Assembly: GCA_003526375.1 (NCBI GenBank)
Contig: DPDG01000004.1
Span: 1 to 30,157 of the forward strand
Direction of reading: 5' to 3'
Length of the DNA stretch: 30,157 nucleotides
Origin: Lentisphaeria bacterium
Lineage (GTDB): Bacteria; Verrucomicrobiota; Lentisphaeria; Victivallales; UBA1829
Every line of letters begins with the position of its first letter. Within the stretch, counting starts at the first letter, position 1. The position numbers and the translations under genes were made by a program. The notes below the pieces were generated by a model. It had not been told where the DNA came from, searched no databases, and saw nothing but the letters and a program-made list of their open reading frames with translations. Below are positions 14,476-22,983 of the stretch, piece by piece.

Positions 14476-16383
14476 ATGTTTGACGAAAATGAAATACGGC
14501 AACTGAATGAAAAACAGCTCGCGGAGCTGATCGAATATCACAACAGGAAATACTGGGCGGAAGCCGAACCGGAAATCACGGACGATCAATACGACTTTCT
14601 GATGCGGCGTCTGGCGGAACTCAATCCGTCGCATCCGTTGCTTTCCGCAGTCAACGCGCCCGTCGTGGCGAGTTCCGGCAAAGTCATTCACCGCGACCCC
14701 ATGCTTTCCCTCGACAAAGCCTACTCCCTCGATGAAGTCATGGAATGGGCGGCAAAATATGCGCGCACTCCGGATGAAAAACTGCTCATCCAGCCGAAAT
14801 ACGACGGCATTTCCGCAATCTGGGCAGGCGGCATCCTTGCGACGCGCGGCGATGGCGAAACCGGGGAAAACATCAGTGACAAGGTGCCGCTGATCGAACT
14901 GGAACATCCGAAAGGAATCATGCCGCTTGCTGAGTTCAAGGAACAGGCACGCGGCGAAATCGTGATCCGCGATGACGACTTCAGAAATCTCTATTCCAGA
15001 ATTCACAACCGCAGCGGCGGCACCTACAAGAACTCACGCAACGCCGCCGCCGGAATCATGGGACTCAAGGACATCGCCATGATGCTTCATCAGCACGCCA
15101 AGCTCACACTGGTGGATTACTCGCTTCACTCATGGACTGTCACTTACGGGGCGCTTCGTTCTTCGTGGGACGATCTGGTGCAGAAGATCGAAGCCATGCC
15201 CTATCCGATGGACGGCATCGTAATCAAACTTGCCGATGAAGTTTATTCGCGTTCTCTCGGCAATACGGCGCATCATCCGCGCGGTCAGATCGCGTTCAAG
15301 TTCAGCGGTGTGCGCAGGGAATCCAGACTCCTGAATGTGGAATGGAGTTTCGGGAAAAACTGCCTTACCCCCGTGGCTGAAATCGAACCGGTGGAAATCA
15401 GCGGCACGACCATCCGCCATGTGACGCTTCACAATCTCCAGAACGTCATCGACAAGGATATCATGATCGGCGACACGGTTACAGTCGAGCGGGCGGGCGA
15501 CGTCATCCCCTACATTGTCTCCTCCGAACCCGGCGCGGAGGCGGAACGGAAGCCATGCATCATTACGGAATGCCCCTCCTGCCGTCATACGCTGGTCCGG
15601 GACCTGCCGGAACTGCGCTGCGTGAATCCGGAATGCCCGGAGACACGTGTCATGCGGCTGCTTGCGGCGGTAAAGAATATCGGAATCGAACGTCTCGGCG
15701 AACCTAATATCCGTAAGATGATGAGCATACTCGGAGTCAAGGACCTGAATGATATCTTCAAACTCAAAATTACCGACATCATGAAGCTGGAAGGGTTTCA
15801 GGCGCTCTCCGCCACCAATCTCTACAACGAGATTCAGGCGGCGCGGAATGTTCCCGACTGGCAGGTGCTGGCATCGCTGAACATCAAAGGCATCGGCCCG
15901 AATATCGCAAAGAGCATCCTGAAAAACTACACTCTCTCCGAGCTCGAATCCATGAATGCCGCGGCTCTTGCGGAAATTGACGGGATCGGACCGGAGCGGG
16001 CGGCGGCAATCGAGCAGGAACTCAAAATACAGAAAGAATTCATCGACGGACTGCTTTCCTGCGTCAATGTCCAGGTCACCAAAAACAGCGCGGAGGAAAA
16101 GAAGCCGACGGTCTGCTTTACCGGCAAGATGCCGGAAAAACGTTCCTATTACGAGAAACTGGCGGCGGCGCACGGCTATGAACCTGCCGATTCCGTGACC
16201 TCCGCCCTGTCTCTGCTGGTGACTGCCGAGGGCGATTCCAGCTCCTCCAAGGCGCAGAAAGCAGCGAAACTCGGAGTCAAGGTCATGCAGCTCAACGACT
16301 GGCTGGCATCGCTTTCCGCTTCAAAGCAGGCGGAACCGTCGCCAGAGGCGGAGGACGATCTTTTTTCCGGGTTCGGATTCTGA
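14476..16383 (+). CDS. ligA: NAD-dependent DNA ligase (LigA family, divergent)
   Basis: Seals nicks in DNA using NAD+. Domains in order: Ia NMN-binding helices (residues 1-60, with ITDDQYDFLMRRL); adenylation domain with active-site Lys108 in PKYDGISA, ATRGDGETGEN, RGEIVI, NSRNAAAG and MDGIVIK; OB fold (TPVAEIEPVEISG...TLHN); Cys4 zinc finger (Cys366, 369, 382, 387); HhH repeats; and a C-terminal BRCT domain (~563-620). All catalytic elements are present. Several motifs differ from typical LigA (KYDG for KLDG, YKNSRNAAAGIMG for FANPRNAAAGSLR). The protein is 635 residues, slightly short. It has its own upstream region. It may be the housekeeping ligase of a divergent phylum or a second LigA. 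Confidence 0.92.
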   Translation: MFDENEIRQLNEKQLAELIEYHNRKYWAEAEPEITDDQYDFLMRRLAELNPSHPLLSAVNAPVVASSGKVIHRDPMLSLDKAYSLDEVMEWAAKYARTPDEKLLIQPKYDGISAIWAGGILATRGDGETGENISDKVPLIELEHPKGIMPLAEFKEQARGEIVIRDDDFRNLYSRIHNRSGGTYKNSRNAAAGIMGLKDIAMMLHQHAKLTLVDYSLHSWTVTYGALRSSWDDLVQKIEAMPYPMDGIVIKLADEVYSRSLGNTAHHPRGQIAFKFSGVRRESRLLNVEWSFGKNCLTPVAEIEPVEISGTTIRHVTLHNLQNVIDKDIMIGDTVTVERAGDVIPYIVSSEPGAEAERKPCIITECPSCRHTLVRDLPELRCVNPECPETRVMRLLAAVKNIGIERLGEPNIRKMMSILGVKDLNDIFKLKITDIMKLEGFQALSATNLYNEIQAARNVPDWQVLASLNIKGIGPNIAKSILKNYTLSELESMNAAALAEIDGIGPERAAAIEQELKIQKEFIDGLLSCVNVQVTKNSAEEKKPTVCFTGKMPEKRSYYEKLAAAHGYEPADSVTSALSLLVTAEGDSSSSKAQKAAKLGVKVMQLNDWLASLSASKQAEPSPEAEDDLFSGFGF

Positions 16384-16388
16384 AACAA

Positions 16389-16426
16389 TGTGGAGAGCTC
16401 ATGAAAAAGCAGTTTGAGCTCTCACA
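16389..16426 (+). terminator. Hairpin after ligA
   Basis: TGTGGAGAGCTC (16389-16400) pairs with GAGCTCTCACA (16416-16426) with one bulged G and a 15-nt loop, 5 nt after the ligA stop. No T-run follows, so it may stabilise the 3' end and not terminate by itself. Confidence 0.4.
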
Positions 16427-16435
16427 AAGCCCCGG

Positions 16436-16470
16436 AAAAAAACGGCGGAGATTTCAGGGAACTCCCGCCG
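16436..16470 (-). terminator. Intrinsic terminator of the DUF2059 gene
   Basis: On the minus strand CGGCGGGAG pairs with CTCCGCCG (plus coordinates 16462-16470 and 16443-16450; one bulge). A T7 tract follows (16436-16442), about 26 nt after the DUF2059 stop. Confidence 0.75.
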
Positions 16471-16495
16471 ACCCATACACAACAGCTTGCCGTCG

Positions 16496-17020
16496 TTATT
16501 TTTGCCGGACAGACTGAACTGCCGGCGCGGCGCTCTTTTTCTGTTCCGCCTCAATGGCTTTCTTCAACTCATTCTGCAATTCAAGAAGATGTTTCGCCAC
16601 GGCGTTCTGTCCGACTTGCGCGGAACGCAGAGTCAGTTCCGGAGTTTTTTCGATTATTTTCTTACCGAGCGGAGTCTCATAAAATGCAATCAAATCCTTG
16701 ATCTCCTCCGGAGTGAACATATCCAGATAAATATCCGCCAATTCTCTTTTCAGAGAATCAAAAACGAGATATTTTTCAAAAAACTTTACAAAAATCTCCT
16801 TGTAGGGAGTCAGTTGGGGAGCTGCCTTCAACTGCATCTCCAGCATTCCGTTTTTCATAATGTCAAACTGTTTCTTCATATCCATGGTTTCCAGCAGCTT
16901 GTAGGCAAGATCATATTCCGCCTTTCTGTAAACCTTTCCCGCCGGAATCTCTGCGGCGGACAATCCCGCAAGAATCACCGTCAGGATCAGCATCGACAAC
17001 CATTTGCAGACATTTCTCAT
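16496..17020 (-). CDS. Exported DUF2059 protein
   Basis: Small secreted or periplasmic protein of unknown function. A signal peptide is evident: positive start MRNVCK, a hydrophobic core to about residue 20 and a likely cut after GLSAA. The DUF2059 signature YLDMFTPEEIKDLIAFYETPLGKK lies around residues 98-121. The C-terminal part is Gln/Lys-rich and helical. Length 174 is usual for the family. The ATG at 17020 follows a strong GGAGG ribosome site. It stands alone, with its own terminator and a possible promoter (TTGTTC, 17 nt, TATATT; 17078-17106, minus strand). No neighbour suggests a role. Confidence 0.85.
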   Translation of the reverse strand: MRNVCKWLSMLILTVILAGLSAAEIPAGKVYRKAEYDLAYKLLETMDMKKQFDIMKNGMLEMQLKAAPQLTPYKEIFVKFFEKYLVFDSLKRELADIYLDMFTPEEIKDLIAFYETPLGKKIIEKTPELTLRSAQVGQNAVAKHLLELQNELKKAIEAEQKKSAAPAVQSVRQK

Positions 17021-17391
17021 GATTTTCCTCCTGTAAAGAACTGTTGAAACTTTCCGGGATACTCCCCGGACAACAGGAATATACTTGCAACATTCCGCAA
17101 GAACAAGCAGGAAACAGGAAAACAGATAAAAAATATATTAAAAATAATGTGTCTGCCTGCCGTCAAAAAAGCGAATCATTTTACCGTGGCATTTACTATG
17201 ACAATGCAGGAAGGGGAACACCGTGTCCAGATGCGGAGCTGCAACAGAAGATGAGTCCGGAATTTACGATATCTCCCGTTTACGGAAGCACTTTTTTTCT
17301 GAAAGAGCATTTTTCGCATTGCAATTGCCTTCTCCAAGATTTATATTATTCATTTTTAAGTTTATTCTGCTGACATGAAGGAGATGCTGTA
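17021..17391. other. Divergent intergenic region
   Basis: This 371-nt gap separates the DUF2059 gene from the amino-acid ABC operon. An open frame on the plus strand (17044-17373) has no recognisable protein features, and I do not call it. The ends carry candidate promoters for both neighbours. I see no tRNA, riboswitch fold or repeat in the middle. Confidence 0.5.
17319..17347 (+). promoter_or_regulatory. Candidate promoter of the amino-acid ABC operon
   Basis: TTGCAA (17319-17324), exactly 17 nt, TATATT (17342-17347), about 45 nt before the start codon, which has an AAGGAG ribosome site. Confidence 0.55.
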
Positions 17392-18120
17392 ATGAGATCA
17401 ACCGGAATTTTTGCGGCTTTTGCCGTTCTTGCAATGGTGTTCCTGCTCTGTTCCTGCGGGCCGGACCGGTCCAATAAAATCGTTATGGTCACGGAGGCGA
17501 CGTTTCCGCCTTACGAATTCCGCGAAGGCGGCAGGATCGTCGGAATTGATGTCGATCTCATGCAGGCTGTCGCGCAGGAGATCGGAAAAGAGCTGGTCGT
17601 TGAGGATATGAGCTTCGACTCTGTGATCTCCGCTGTCGTGACGGGCAAGGCGGATGTCGCGGCATCCGGTATTACTGTTACGGAGGACCGGAAACGGCAG
17701 GTCAATTTCTCCCTCCCTTATGTTGAAGCGAAACAGGTCATCATTGTCCCGGAAAACTCCGCGGTCAAAGAGGCAAAAGACCTGAAAGGCAAACGGATTG
17801 GTGTGCAGCATGGAACCACCGGGGATACCTATGTGACGAAACATATTCAGGAGCCGGAGCGTTTTCCGAACGGCGCGCTTGCCGTCGCGGCGCTGGAAGC
17901 CGGCAAACTGGATGCGGTTGTGCTGGACGGTGAGCCTTCCAAGGTTCATGTTTCCATGCGCCGGAATCTGAAAATACTGGATATGCCGCTGACGACCGAA
18001 GAATATGCCGTCGCCATCAGCAAGAAAAATACGAAACTGCTGGAACAGGTCAATGCCGCCATCAAAAAGATGAAAGAGAACGGCAAACTTGCGGAAATCA
18101 AGGCGAAATATATCAAATGA
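17392..18120 (+). CDS. Polar amino acid ABC transporter substrate-binding lipoprotein
   Basis: Extracytoplasmic solute receptor (SBP family 3) that captures a polar amino acid and hands it to the permease encoded next door. A lipoprotein signal is visible: hydrophobic stretch, then LCSC with the lipidated cysteine at residue 22. The mature part shows the family pattern: TFPPYEF, GIDVDLMQAVA, ADVAASGITVTEDRKRQVNFSLPY, GKRIGVQHGTTGD, and the C-terminal AAIKKMKENGKLAEIKAKY. The residue that usually reads R in SGMTITPERA is kept in DRKR. Length 242 is normal. It is the first gene of a three-gene importer operon. Confidence 0.93.
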   Translation: MRSTGIFAAFAVLAMVFLLCSCGPDRSNKIVMVTEATFPPYEFREGGRIVGIDVDLMQAVAQEIGKELVVEDMSFDSVISAVVTGKADVAASGITVTEDRKRQVNFSLPYVEAKQVIIVPENSAVKEAKDLKGKRIGVQHGTTGDTYVTKHIQEPERFPNGALAVAALEAGKLDAVVLDGEPSKVHVSMRRNLKILDMPLTTEEYAVAISKKNTKLLEQVNAAIKKMKENGKLAEIKAKYIK

Positions 18121-18139
18121 TTCCTTTTGAGGCGTAGTT

Positions 18140-18859
18140 ATGCAGAGTATCATCAACTGGTTCCGGGCGTCATGGACTGATTTCAGCGACTCGTTTTACA
18201 TCAACTTCATCAAGGACGACCGCTGGAAATATCTCAGCGACGGTTTTCTGGTCACGCTTGAAATCGCATTTTCCGCTGTCCTGCTCGGCATTCTTCTCGG
18301 TTTCACCGTTGCGGTAATCCGCTCCACACATGATAAAACCGGCAAATTGCGTTTTCTGAATCTGCTCTGCAAAATCTATCTGACTGTGATCCGGGGCACT
18401 CCGGTTGTCGTTCAGCTTCTGATCATCTATTTTGTGATCTTCGGTTCGGTCAATGTCAGCAAAGTTCTGGTGGCAATCGTTGCTTTCGGCGTCAATTCCG
18501 GCGCCTACGTGGCGGAGATCATCCGCAGCGGCATCATGTCCATTGACAAAGGGCAGTTCGAAGCGGGGCGCAGTCTCGGTCTGAGCTATCTGCAAACCAT
18601 GGTTTACATTATTCTGCCGCAGGCGTTCAAGAACGTGCTTCCCGCTCTCGGAAACGAGTTTATCGTGCTCCTGAAAGAGACCAGTGTATCCGGTTATATC
18701 GCGCTTCAGGACCTGACAAAAGCCGGAGACATCATCCGGAGCCAGACTTACACGGCGTTCATGCCGCTGATCGCCGTCGCAGTGATTTATCTTGCAGTCG
18801 TCATGCTGTTCAGCTTTCTGCTGGGCAAACTGGAACGGAGGTTGAAAAACAATGAGTAA
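18140..18859 (+). CDS. Polar amino acid ABC transporter permease
   Basis: Inner-membrane permease of the HisMQ/GlnP type. It shows a leading hydrophilic segment, about five transmembrane helices, the RGTPVVVQL motif after the second helices, and the EAA loop EAGRSLGLSYLQTMVYIILPQA (about residues 141-162) that docks the ATPase. Length 239 is normal for a permease that works as a homodimer, consistent with there being only one permease gene here. GAGG precedes the ATG by about 8 nt. It follows the binding protein by 19 nt and overlaps the ATPase gene by 8 nt. Confidence 0.94.
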   Translation: MQSIINWFRASWTDFSDSFYINFIKDDRWKYLSDGFLVTLEIAFSAVLLGILLGFTVAVIRSTHDKTGKLRFLNLLCKIYLTVIRGTPVVVQLLIIYFVIFGSVNVSKVLVAIVAFGVNSGAYVAEIIRSGIMSIDKGQFEAGRSLGLSYLQTMVYIILPQAFKNVLPALGNEFIVLLKETSVSGYIALQDLTKAGDIIRSQTYTAFMPLIAVAVIYLAVVMLFSFLLGKLERRLKNNE

Positions 18860-19601
18860 AGCCGATCTTTCCCAGCCTGTATTCCGGGTCAGGAACCTTG
18901 TAAAACGATTCAACTCGCTTCATGCGGTACATGATGTATCCACGGAAATTCACCACGGAGAAGTGGTTTTCATCGTCGGACCCTCCGGTTCCGGCAAGAG
19001 CACGTTCCTGCGCTGCCTGAATCTGCTCGAAGAACCGACCTCCGGCGAAATCTGGTTCAAGGAAAAACAGATCAACAGGCCGCATGCCGACATCAACCGG
19101 TTCCGGCAGCAGGTCGGCATGGTCTTCCAGCACTTCAATCTGTTTCCGCACCTGACCATTCTTGAGAACATTACGCTGGCACCCGTAAAAACAGGGCGTT
19201 TCACTAAAGCGGAGGCCATTGCAAAAGCCGACACACTGCTGAAACGGATCGGGCTTTACGAAAAACGCAATGCCTATCCCCAGCAGCTTTCCGGCGGGCA
19301 GAAGCAGCGGATTGCAATCGTGCGCTCCCTTGCGATGAATCCCGATGTAATCCTGTTCGATGAACCGACTTCCGCTCTCGACCCGGAAATGGTCGGCGAG
19401 GTGCTGTCACTCATGAAGGAGCTTGCGGAGGAAGGCATGACGATGGCGGTGGTCACACATGAGATCGGGTTTGCCCGTGAGATTGCAACCCGTGTCATGT
19501 TCATGGATCAGGGAAAGATCGTGGAAGAAGGGACCCCGGATCACTTTTTCGACAATCCGGCGAATCCGCGTCTGCGCGACTTCTTTTCCAAAGTCCTGTA
19601 A
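18852..19601 (+). CDS. Polar amino acid ABC transporter ATPase (GlnQ-like)
   Basis: ATP-hydrolysing subunit of the importer. Walker A GPSGSGKST (residues 43-51), Q-loop VFQHFNLFPH, signature LSGGQKQR (146-153), Walker B VILFDEPTSALDPE (Asp170, Glu171) and switch His in VTHE are all present. The family-specific NLFPHLT(I/V)LENI sequence places it with the polar amino acid importers. Length 249 is standard. It starts within the end of the permease gene and ends 4 nt from the convergent chromate-family gene. No terminator hairpin fits between them, so the two transcripts probably overlap. Confidence 0.95.
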   Translation: MSKADLSQPVFRVRNLVKRFNSLHAVHDVSTEIHHGEVVFIVGPSGSGKSTFLRCLNLLEEPTSGEIWFKEKQINRPHADINRFRQQVGMVFQHFNLFPHLTILENITLAPVKTGRFTKAEAIAKADTLLKRIGLYEKRNAYPQQLSGGQKQRIAIVRSLAMNPDVILFDEPTSALDPEMVGEVLSLMKELAEEGMTMAVVTHEIGFAREIATRVMFMDQGKIVEEGTPDHFFDNPANPRLRDFFSKVL

Positions 19602-19605
19602 CCGT

Positions 19606-20211
19606 TCAGGACAGCCCGGCGGCGGCTCCGAGCGCACCGACGGCGGCGGAACCGAAAATCACGCTCATAATAGAAATTCTGCCTTTGTAGAGCAGCCAGG
19701 TCGCCGCACAGAAAATCACCACGGCAAGCGGACGCACGAAGAATGCCGTTTCCGGTGCGTTTTTGACAATTCCGAGCCAGTATCCCCACGGAATTTCCGC
19801 ACTGAAAACGGACATCTGCATGAAGATCAGAAGCGCCGCCAGGATCATGCCCGTCGTTGCCGGATGGATTCCGGTCATGATCCCCTGCACAAGAAAACTT
19901 TTTTCCCAGCGTTTCAGAGAGCGCAAAGCGAGAATCACCAGAAAATATGACGGCACCAGAAGCCCGATTGTCGCCATGAACGCACCGGGGATGCCGCCCC
20001 GCCGGAATCCGAAGAAAGTCGCGGCGTTCACTCCGATCGGGCCCGGAGTCATCTGGGAAATCGCGGTCAGGTCGCCGAACTCCTGCAGAGTCATCCAGTG
20101 CTGTTCATTGACCAGATGGTCAATATAGAGCGGAGTCAGGGCGTTCCCCCCGCCGAAGCAGAGAAGTCCGAAGTAACAGAACAGCAGAAAGATATGAAAT
20201 ATGTTCGTCAT
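19606..20211 (-). CDS. chrA: Chromate-transporter family protein, second half-size subunit
   Basis: Half-length CHR-family membrane protein that probably pairs with the product of the gene just upstream. Features: FGGGNALTPLYIDHLV in the first helix region and the conserved QMTPGPIGVNAATFFGF motif, followed by about five hydrophobic helices. At 201 residues it is half of the classical ChrA, which is normal for the two-gene form. Its ATG overlaps the stop of the partner (ATGA, 20208-20211). The family exports chromate in aerobes; in an anaerobe the true substrate may be another anion. Confidence 0.88.
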   Translation of the reverse strand: MTNIFHIFLLFCYFGLLCFGGGNALTPLYIDHLVNEQHWMTLQEFGDLTAISQMTPGPIGVNAATFFGFRRGGIPGAFMATIGLLVPSYFLVILALRSLKRWEKSFLVQGIMTGIHPATTGMILAALLIFMQMSVFSAEIPWGYWLGIVKNAPETAFFVRPLAVVIFCAATWLLYKGRISIMSVIFGSAAVGALGAAAGLS

Positions 20212-20819
20212 GCCTGCTTATTCCCTTCCGCAAGATCCGCTTCCGTGATCTTCCTGCATGTGAATTTGAGGTAGACGATTCCCGCCGCCATCGCTCCCAG
20301 AAGAAGCCATGCCGGATTCAGGCTGCCGAAAATGACGCCGCCGAAACAGCCGAACGCAATCACATAGGCAAACCAGTCCGTCATCATCTTTTTCCAGGTG
20401 CGCAGCAGCGCCGCGAGGACCAGTCCGCCGAGTGCGCTCCGCACGCCGATAAAGGCGCCCTGAACGTAAATATTATCCATCGGCAGGTGGGAAAATCCCA
20501 TTGCCACGGCTGTAATGATCAGGAAAGAGGGCATCGCAACACCGATCAGGGCGACCAGAGCGCCGAGCGCGCCTGAAGCGCGGTACCCGACATAGATTGC
20601 GGCGTTGCCCGCCATCAGACCGGGAATCGTCTGGATGATCGCAAGCATGTCCATGAGTTCCCCGTCACGAAGCCAGTGCAGTTTGCGGATAAAGATATCC
20701 TCCGCAGCCAGAATGATGGCGTAACCGCCGCCTACGACAAACAATGCGATTTTAAAGAAGTTGAAAAACAGCAGCCACAGGACACGTCCCCGCGGCAGTT
20801 CCGATAATTCATTTTCCAT
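20208..20819 (-). CDS. chrA: Chromate-transporter family protein, first half-size subunit
   Basis: First gene of a two-gene CHR transporter. It carries FVVGGGYAIILAAEDIFI and the TIPGLMAGNAAIYVGY version of the family motif, with about six hydrophobic segments in 203 residues. Both halves are intact and translationally coupled, so this is a heterodimeric-type transporter and not a split pseudogene. GAGGT precedes the ATG by a suitable distance. A weak promoter (TTCGTA, 17 nt, TATATT; 20849-20877, minus strand) lies in front. Substrate unproven. Confidence 0.88.
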   Translation of the reverse strand: MENELSELPRGRVLWLLFFNFFKIALFVVGGGYAIILAAEDIFIRKLHWLRDGELMDMLAIIQTIPGLMAGNAAIYVGYRASGALGALVALIGVAMPSFLIITAVAMGFSHLPMDNIYVQGAFIGVRSALGGLVLAALLRTWKKMMTDWFAYVIAFGCFGGVIFGSLNPAWLLLGAMAAGIVYLKFTCRKITEADLAEGNKQA

Positions 20820-20883
20820 CTTGCCTACCTCACTTCTATGAAAGGGTTAATATAGCATATTTTCAGGATATTACGAATGCCGG

Positions 20884-20919
20884 AAAATAAAAAAAGCGGA
20901 GACGGAGAACAGTTTCCGC
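20884..20919 (-). terminator. Probable terminator of the panE-like/EamA operon
   Basis: On the minus strand GCGGA (20915-20919) pairs with TCCGC (20896-20900) and leads into a long T-rich run (20884-20895). It begins 2 nt after the EamA stop. The stem is short and the loop is 14 nt. Confidence 0.5.
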
Positions 20920-20921
20920 AG

Positions 20922-21830
20922 TTATTTCCGGCTCAGCATCCGTTTCATGAGAGGACCGGTGTTTCTGATTTCCGAAACGAAGAGTCCGAACAGGGTAAGG
21001 ATGATGCCTGCCAATGCCATCGGCGTCATTCTTTCGTGCAGGATCAACACGGCGGCGATGACTGCGATCACGGGAACCAGATAAATGTAAATGCTGACGC
21101 GGACCGCCCCCAGAATTTTCAGGGACCAGTTCCATGTGGCGAAACAGAGCGCGGAGGCGCCGAGCCCGAGATAGGCAAAGTTGAACAGATTGACCGGTTT
21201 CAACATCTGCCGGAGCGCCGGGTGGAAATCCATGAAAAAGAGTGCGGGGATCATCAGCAGGAGTCCGTAAAAAAAGACGCGGCGCGTGGCGGGGATCATG
21301 GGATATCCCAGTTCTCCGATCCGTTTCATGAAGATCGAATAGACCGCCCATACCAGAGCAGCGAGAATGGCGAGAATATCGCCGGCGGGATTCAGTTTCA
21401 GGATCACGCTCCCGTTGAAGGAAATCAGGGCGATTCCCCCCAGCGCAAGCAGGAACCCGATGAAAAATGCGGGATAAAGCGGCTCTTTTTTTCCGAAGAA
21501 ACGCGAAAGAAGCGCCGTGAAGAACGGGGCGATCGTCACAAGAATTCCCACATTGGACACCAGCGTATACTGCAATGCGATATTTTCAAAGAGAAAGTAA
21601 AGCGTGACTCCGGAGAATCCGGCTCCGGCGAAAAGCAGTTCATTGCGGAACGTTGTGAAATGAATTCCGCCCGGCACACAGGAGAGCGCCAGAAATCCCA
21701 GCGTAAACCGTGAAAAAAGAATCTCGACCGGAGTGAAATCCCGCAGCAGCACCTTCGTGGCAATGAAAGTAGTGCCCCAGATGAGGATCGTAAGAAACGC
21801 GGTCAGATGCGCCGCCGTATTTTTCCCCAT
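20922..21830 (-). CDS. EamA/DMT-family transporter (two EamA repeats)
   Basis: Ten-helix drug/metabolite transporter, probably an exporter of a small metabolite. Both EamA repeats are visible. The first opens with LIWGTTFIATKVLL and ends near ALISFNG. The second opens at ILAALVWAVYSIFMKR and ends with LHERMTPMALAGIILTLFGLFV. Length 302 is standard. It lies 18 nt downstream of the ketopantoate-reductase-like gene, and the two likely share a transcript, which hints that it could move a related organic acid. The substrate cannot be told from sequence. Confidence 0.88.
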   Translation of the reverse strand: MGKNTAAHLTAFLTILIWGTTFIATKVLLRDFTPVEILFSRFTLGFLALSCVPGGIHFTTFRNELLFAGAGFSGVTLYFLFENIALQYTLVSNVGILVTIAPFFTALLSRFFGKKEPLYPAFFIGFLLALGGIALISFNGSVILKLNPAGDILAILAALVWAVYSIFMKRIGELGYPMIPATRRVFFYGLLLMIPALFFMDFHPALRQMLKPVNLFNFAYLGLGASALCFATWNWSLKILGAVRVSIYIYLVPVIAVIAAVLILHERMTPMALAGIILTLFGLFVSEIRNTGPLMKRMLSRK

Positions 21831-21848
21831 TGCTTCCGTATTCCAGTC

Positions 21849-22778
21849 TTATGCCTTTTCCGCAATCGCCGACAACAGGGCATAACAGGTCTGCATATGG
21901 GGAACGGAAATATGATGCTTCTGCGCCAGACGGTATACATTGCCGAGAATGGCTTCCACTTCCATCCGTCGTCCCGCTTCAAAATCCACCAGCATACTGG
22001 TTTTATACGGAGGGAAGTTGCGGGTGAATTCCACATTCCGGTCCACCAGCGTTTCCGGAAGTTCCGCTCCTTCCGCCGCGGCGACAAGGCGTACCTCCTC
22101 CATCAGTGCGCGGGTCAGCGCTTCGACAGCGCCCCGGTCGGTCATCCGGCGGGTATCGAGTCCGCCGCCAAGCACGGAAACCGGATTATACGGCAGGTTC
22201 CAAAGCAGTTTATTCCAGCGGAACCATGCGATATTTTCCACGAATGAAGCCTTGACGCCGTCCGTTTCCGCAAAGAGTTTTTCCAGACGCCGCCCCGCTT
22301 CCGAAGCGCCGCCGCCGAAACGCCCGAATTTCAGTTCCGAAGCGCCTTTCTGCCGGACGACTCCCGGTTTGAGCCGCGTCGTCCCGATATAGGCAATGGA
22401 ACTCAGGATCTCGGTTTCCGGGAAAGCCTCCGCAAGTTGATCCTCGATTCCGATTCCGTTCTGAATCAGGACAAGCACGGTCCGGGAATTTTTCAGGGCG
22501 CCGCGAAGCATGGCAGCCTCGTCCGTTTCCGGGAAGAATTTGGAAGTCAGGAATACATAGTCCGCCGTATCGGGATATTCATCGGCGGAACGGTAAACAC
22601 CGTGAGGTTGGAAATGGAAATTCCCCAGCTCGCTGATGATCTCAAATCCGTTTGCTTTAACCGCGTCGTAATCCGAACGCACCACAACCGAGACTTCCGC
22701 CCCCGCCTGAGCCAGCCGTCCCGTAAAATAGGCGCCGACCGCTCCCGCCCCCACTGTCAGAATTTTCACTTTTTCCAT
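21849..22778 (-). CDS. Ketopantoate reductase family protein (PanE/ApbA-like)
   Basis: NADPH-dependent 2-ketoacid reductase of the PanE/ApbA family; ketopantoate to pantoate is the best-known reaction. Rossmann motif VGAGAVGAYFTGRL at the N-terminus, VLIQNGIG in the middle, and the catalytic lysine region WNKLLWNLPYNPVSVL are seen. So is the C-terminal TSMLVDFEAGRRMEVEAI motif that carries the conserved Ser and Asp/Glu. I chose the ATG at 22778 with GAGGT 8 nt upstream over a TTG three codons earlier. 309 residues, normal. Family members of this type also act on other 2-ketoacids, so the pantothenate role is likely but not certain. Confidence 0.88.
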   Translation of the reverse strand: MEKVKILTVGAGAVGAYFTGRLAQAGAEVSVVVRSDYDAVKANGFEIISELGNFHFQPHGVYRSADEYPDTADYVFLTSKFFPETDEAAMLRGALKNSRTVLVLIQNGIGIEDQLAEAFPETEILSSIAYIGTTRLKPGVVRQKGASELKFGRFGGGASEAGRRLEKLFAETDGVKASFVENIAWFRWNKLLWNLPYNPVSVLGGGLDTRRMTDRGAVEALTRALMEEVRLVAAAEGAELPETLVDRNVEFTRNFPPYKTSMLVDFEAGRRMEVEAILGNVYRLAQKHHISVPHMQTCYALLSAIAEKA

Positions 22779-22810
22779 AAATTGCAACCTCGATAATCTT
22801 TCATCTCCTT

Positions 22811-22839
22811 ACAATACCATGAAATCAGATATTTTACAA
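22811..22839 (-). promoter_or_regulatory. Candidate promoter of the panE-like operon
   Basis: Minus strand TTGTAA (22834-22839), 17-nt spacer, TATTGT (22811-22816), about 30 nt before the ATG at 22778. It lies in sequence that would be coding if the divergent transferase gene began at its farthest ATG, which argues for the shorter start of that gene. Confidence 0.4.
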
Positions 22840-22914
22840 TCCTGCATGGAAAAAGTTCCTGAATTCAGGGCGGGAGCGGGAACCGTAAAAACGGATGATT
22901 TTCCGGTTCCGCAT

Positions 22915-22943
22915 TTGAATAATCGCCGGAAATGCTGTATCTT
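22915..22943 (+). promoter_or_regulatory. Candidate promoter of the WecA-like fusion gene
   Basis: TTGAAT (22915-22920), 17 nt, TATCTT (22938-22943). Transcription from here would begin near 22950, downstream of the farthest in-frame ATG (22819) and about 35 nt before the ATG at 22984. Confidence 0.35.
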
Positions 22944-22983
22944 TATAGACGTTTCTATTGTTTCAAATTATGTGCGGGTGCGG

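Noticed and set aside
17044..17373. Possible 109-residue protein in the gap before the amino-acid ABC operon
   Set aside because: No ribosome site, no domain, and it runs through the likely promoter of the next operon.
19606..20819. Two half-size chrA genes read as a frameshifted single gene
   Set aside because: Each half has its own start, motifs and full half-length, with an ATGA coupling overlap; this is the known two-gene form.
20877..21713. Hydrophilic plus-strand frame opposite the EamA gene
   Set aside because: Antisense of a transmembrane protein; composition is charged and repetitive and there is no start context.
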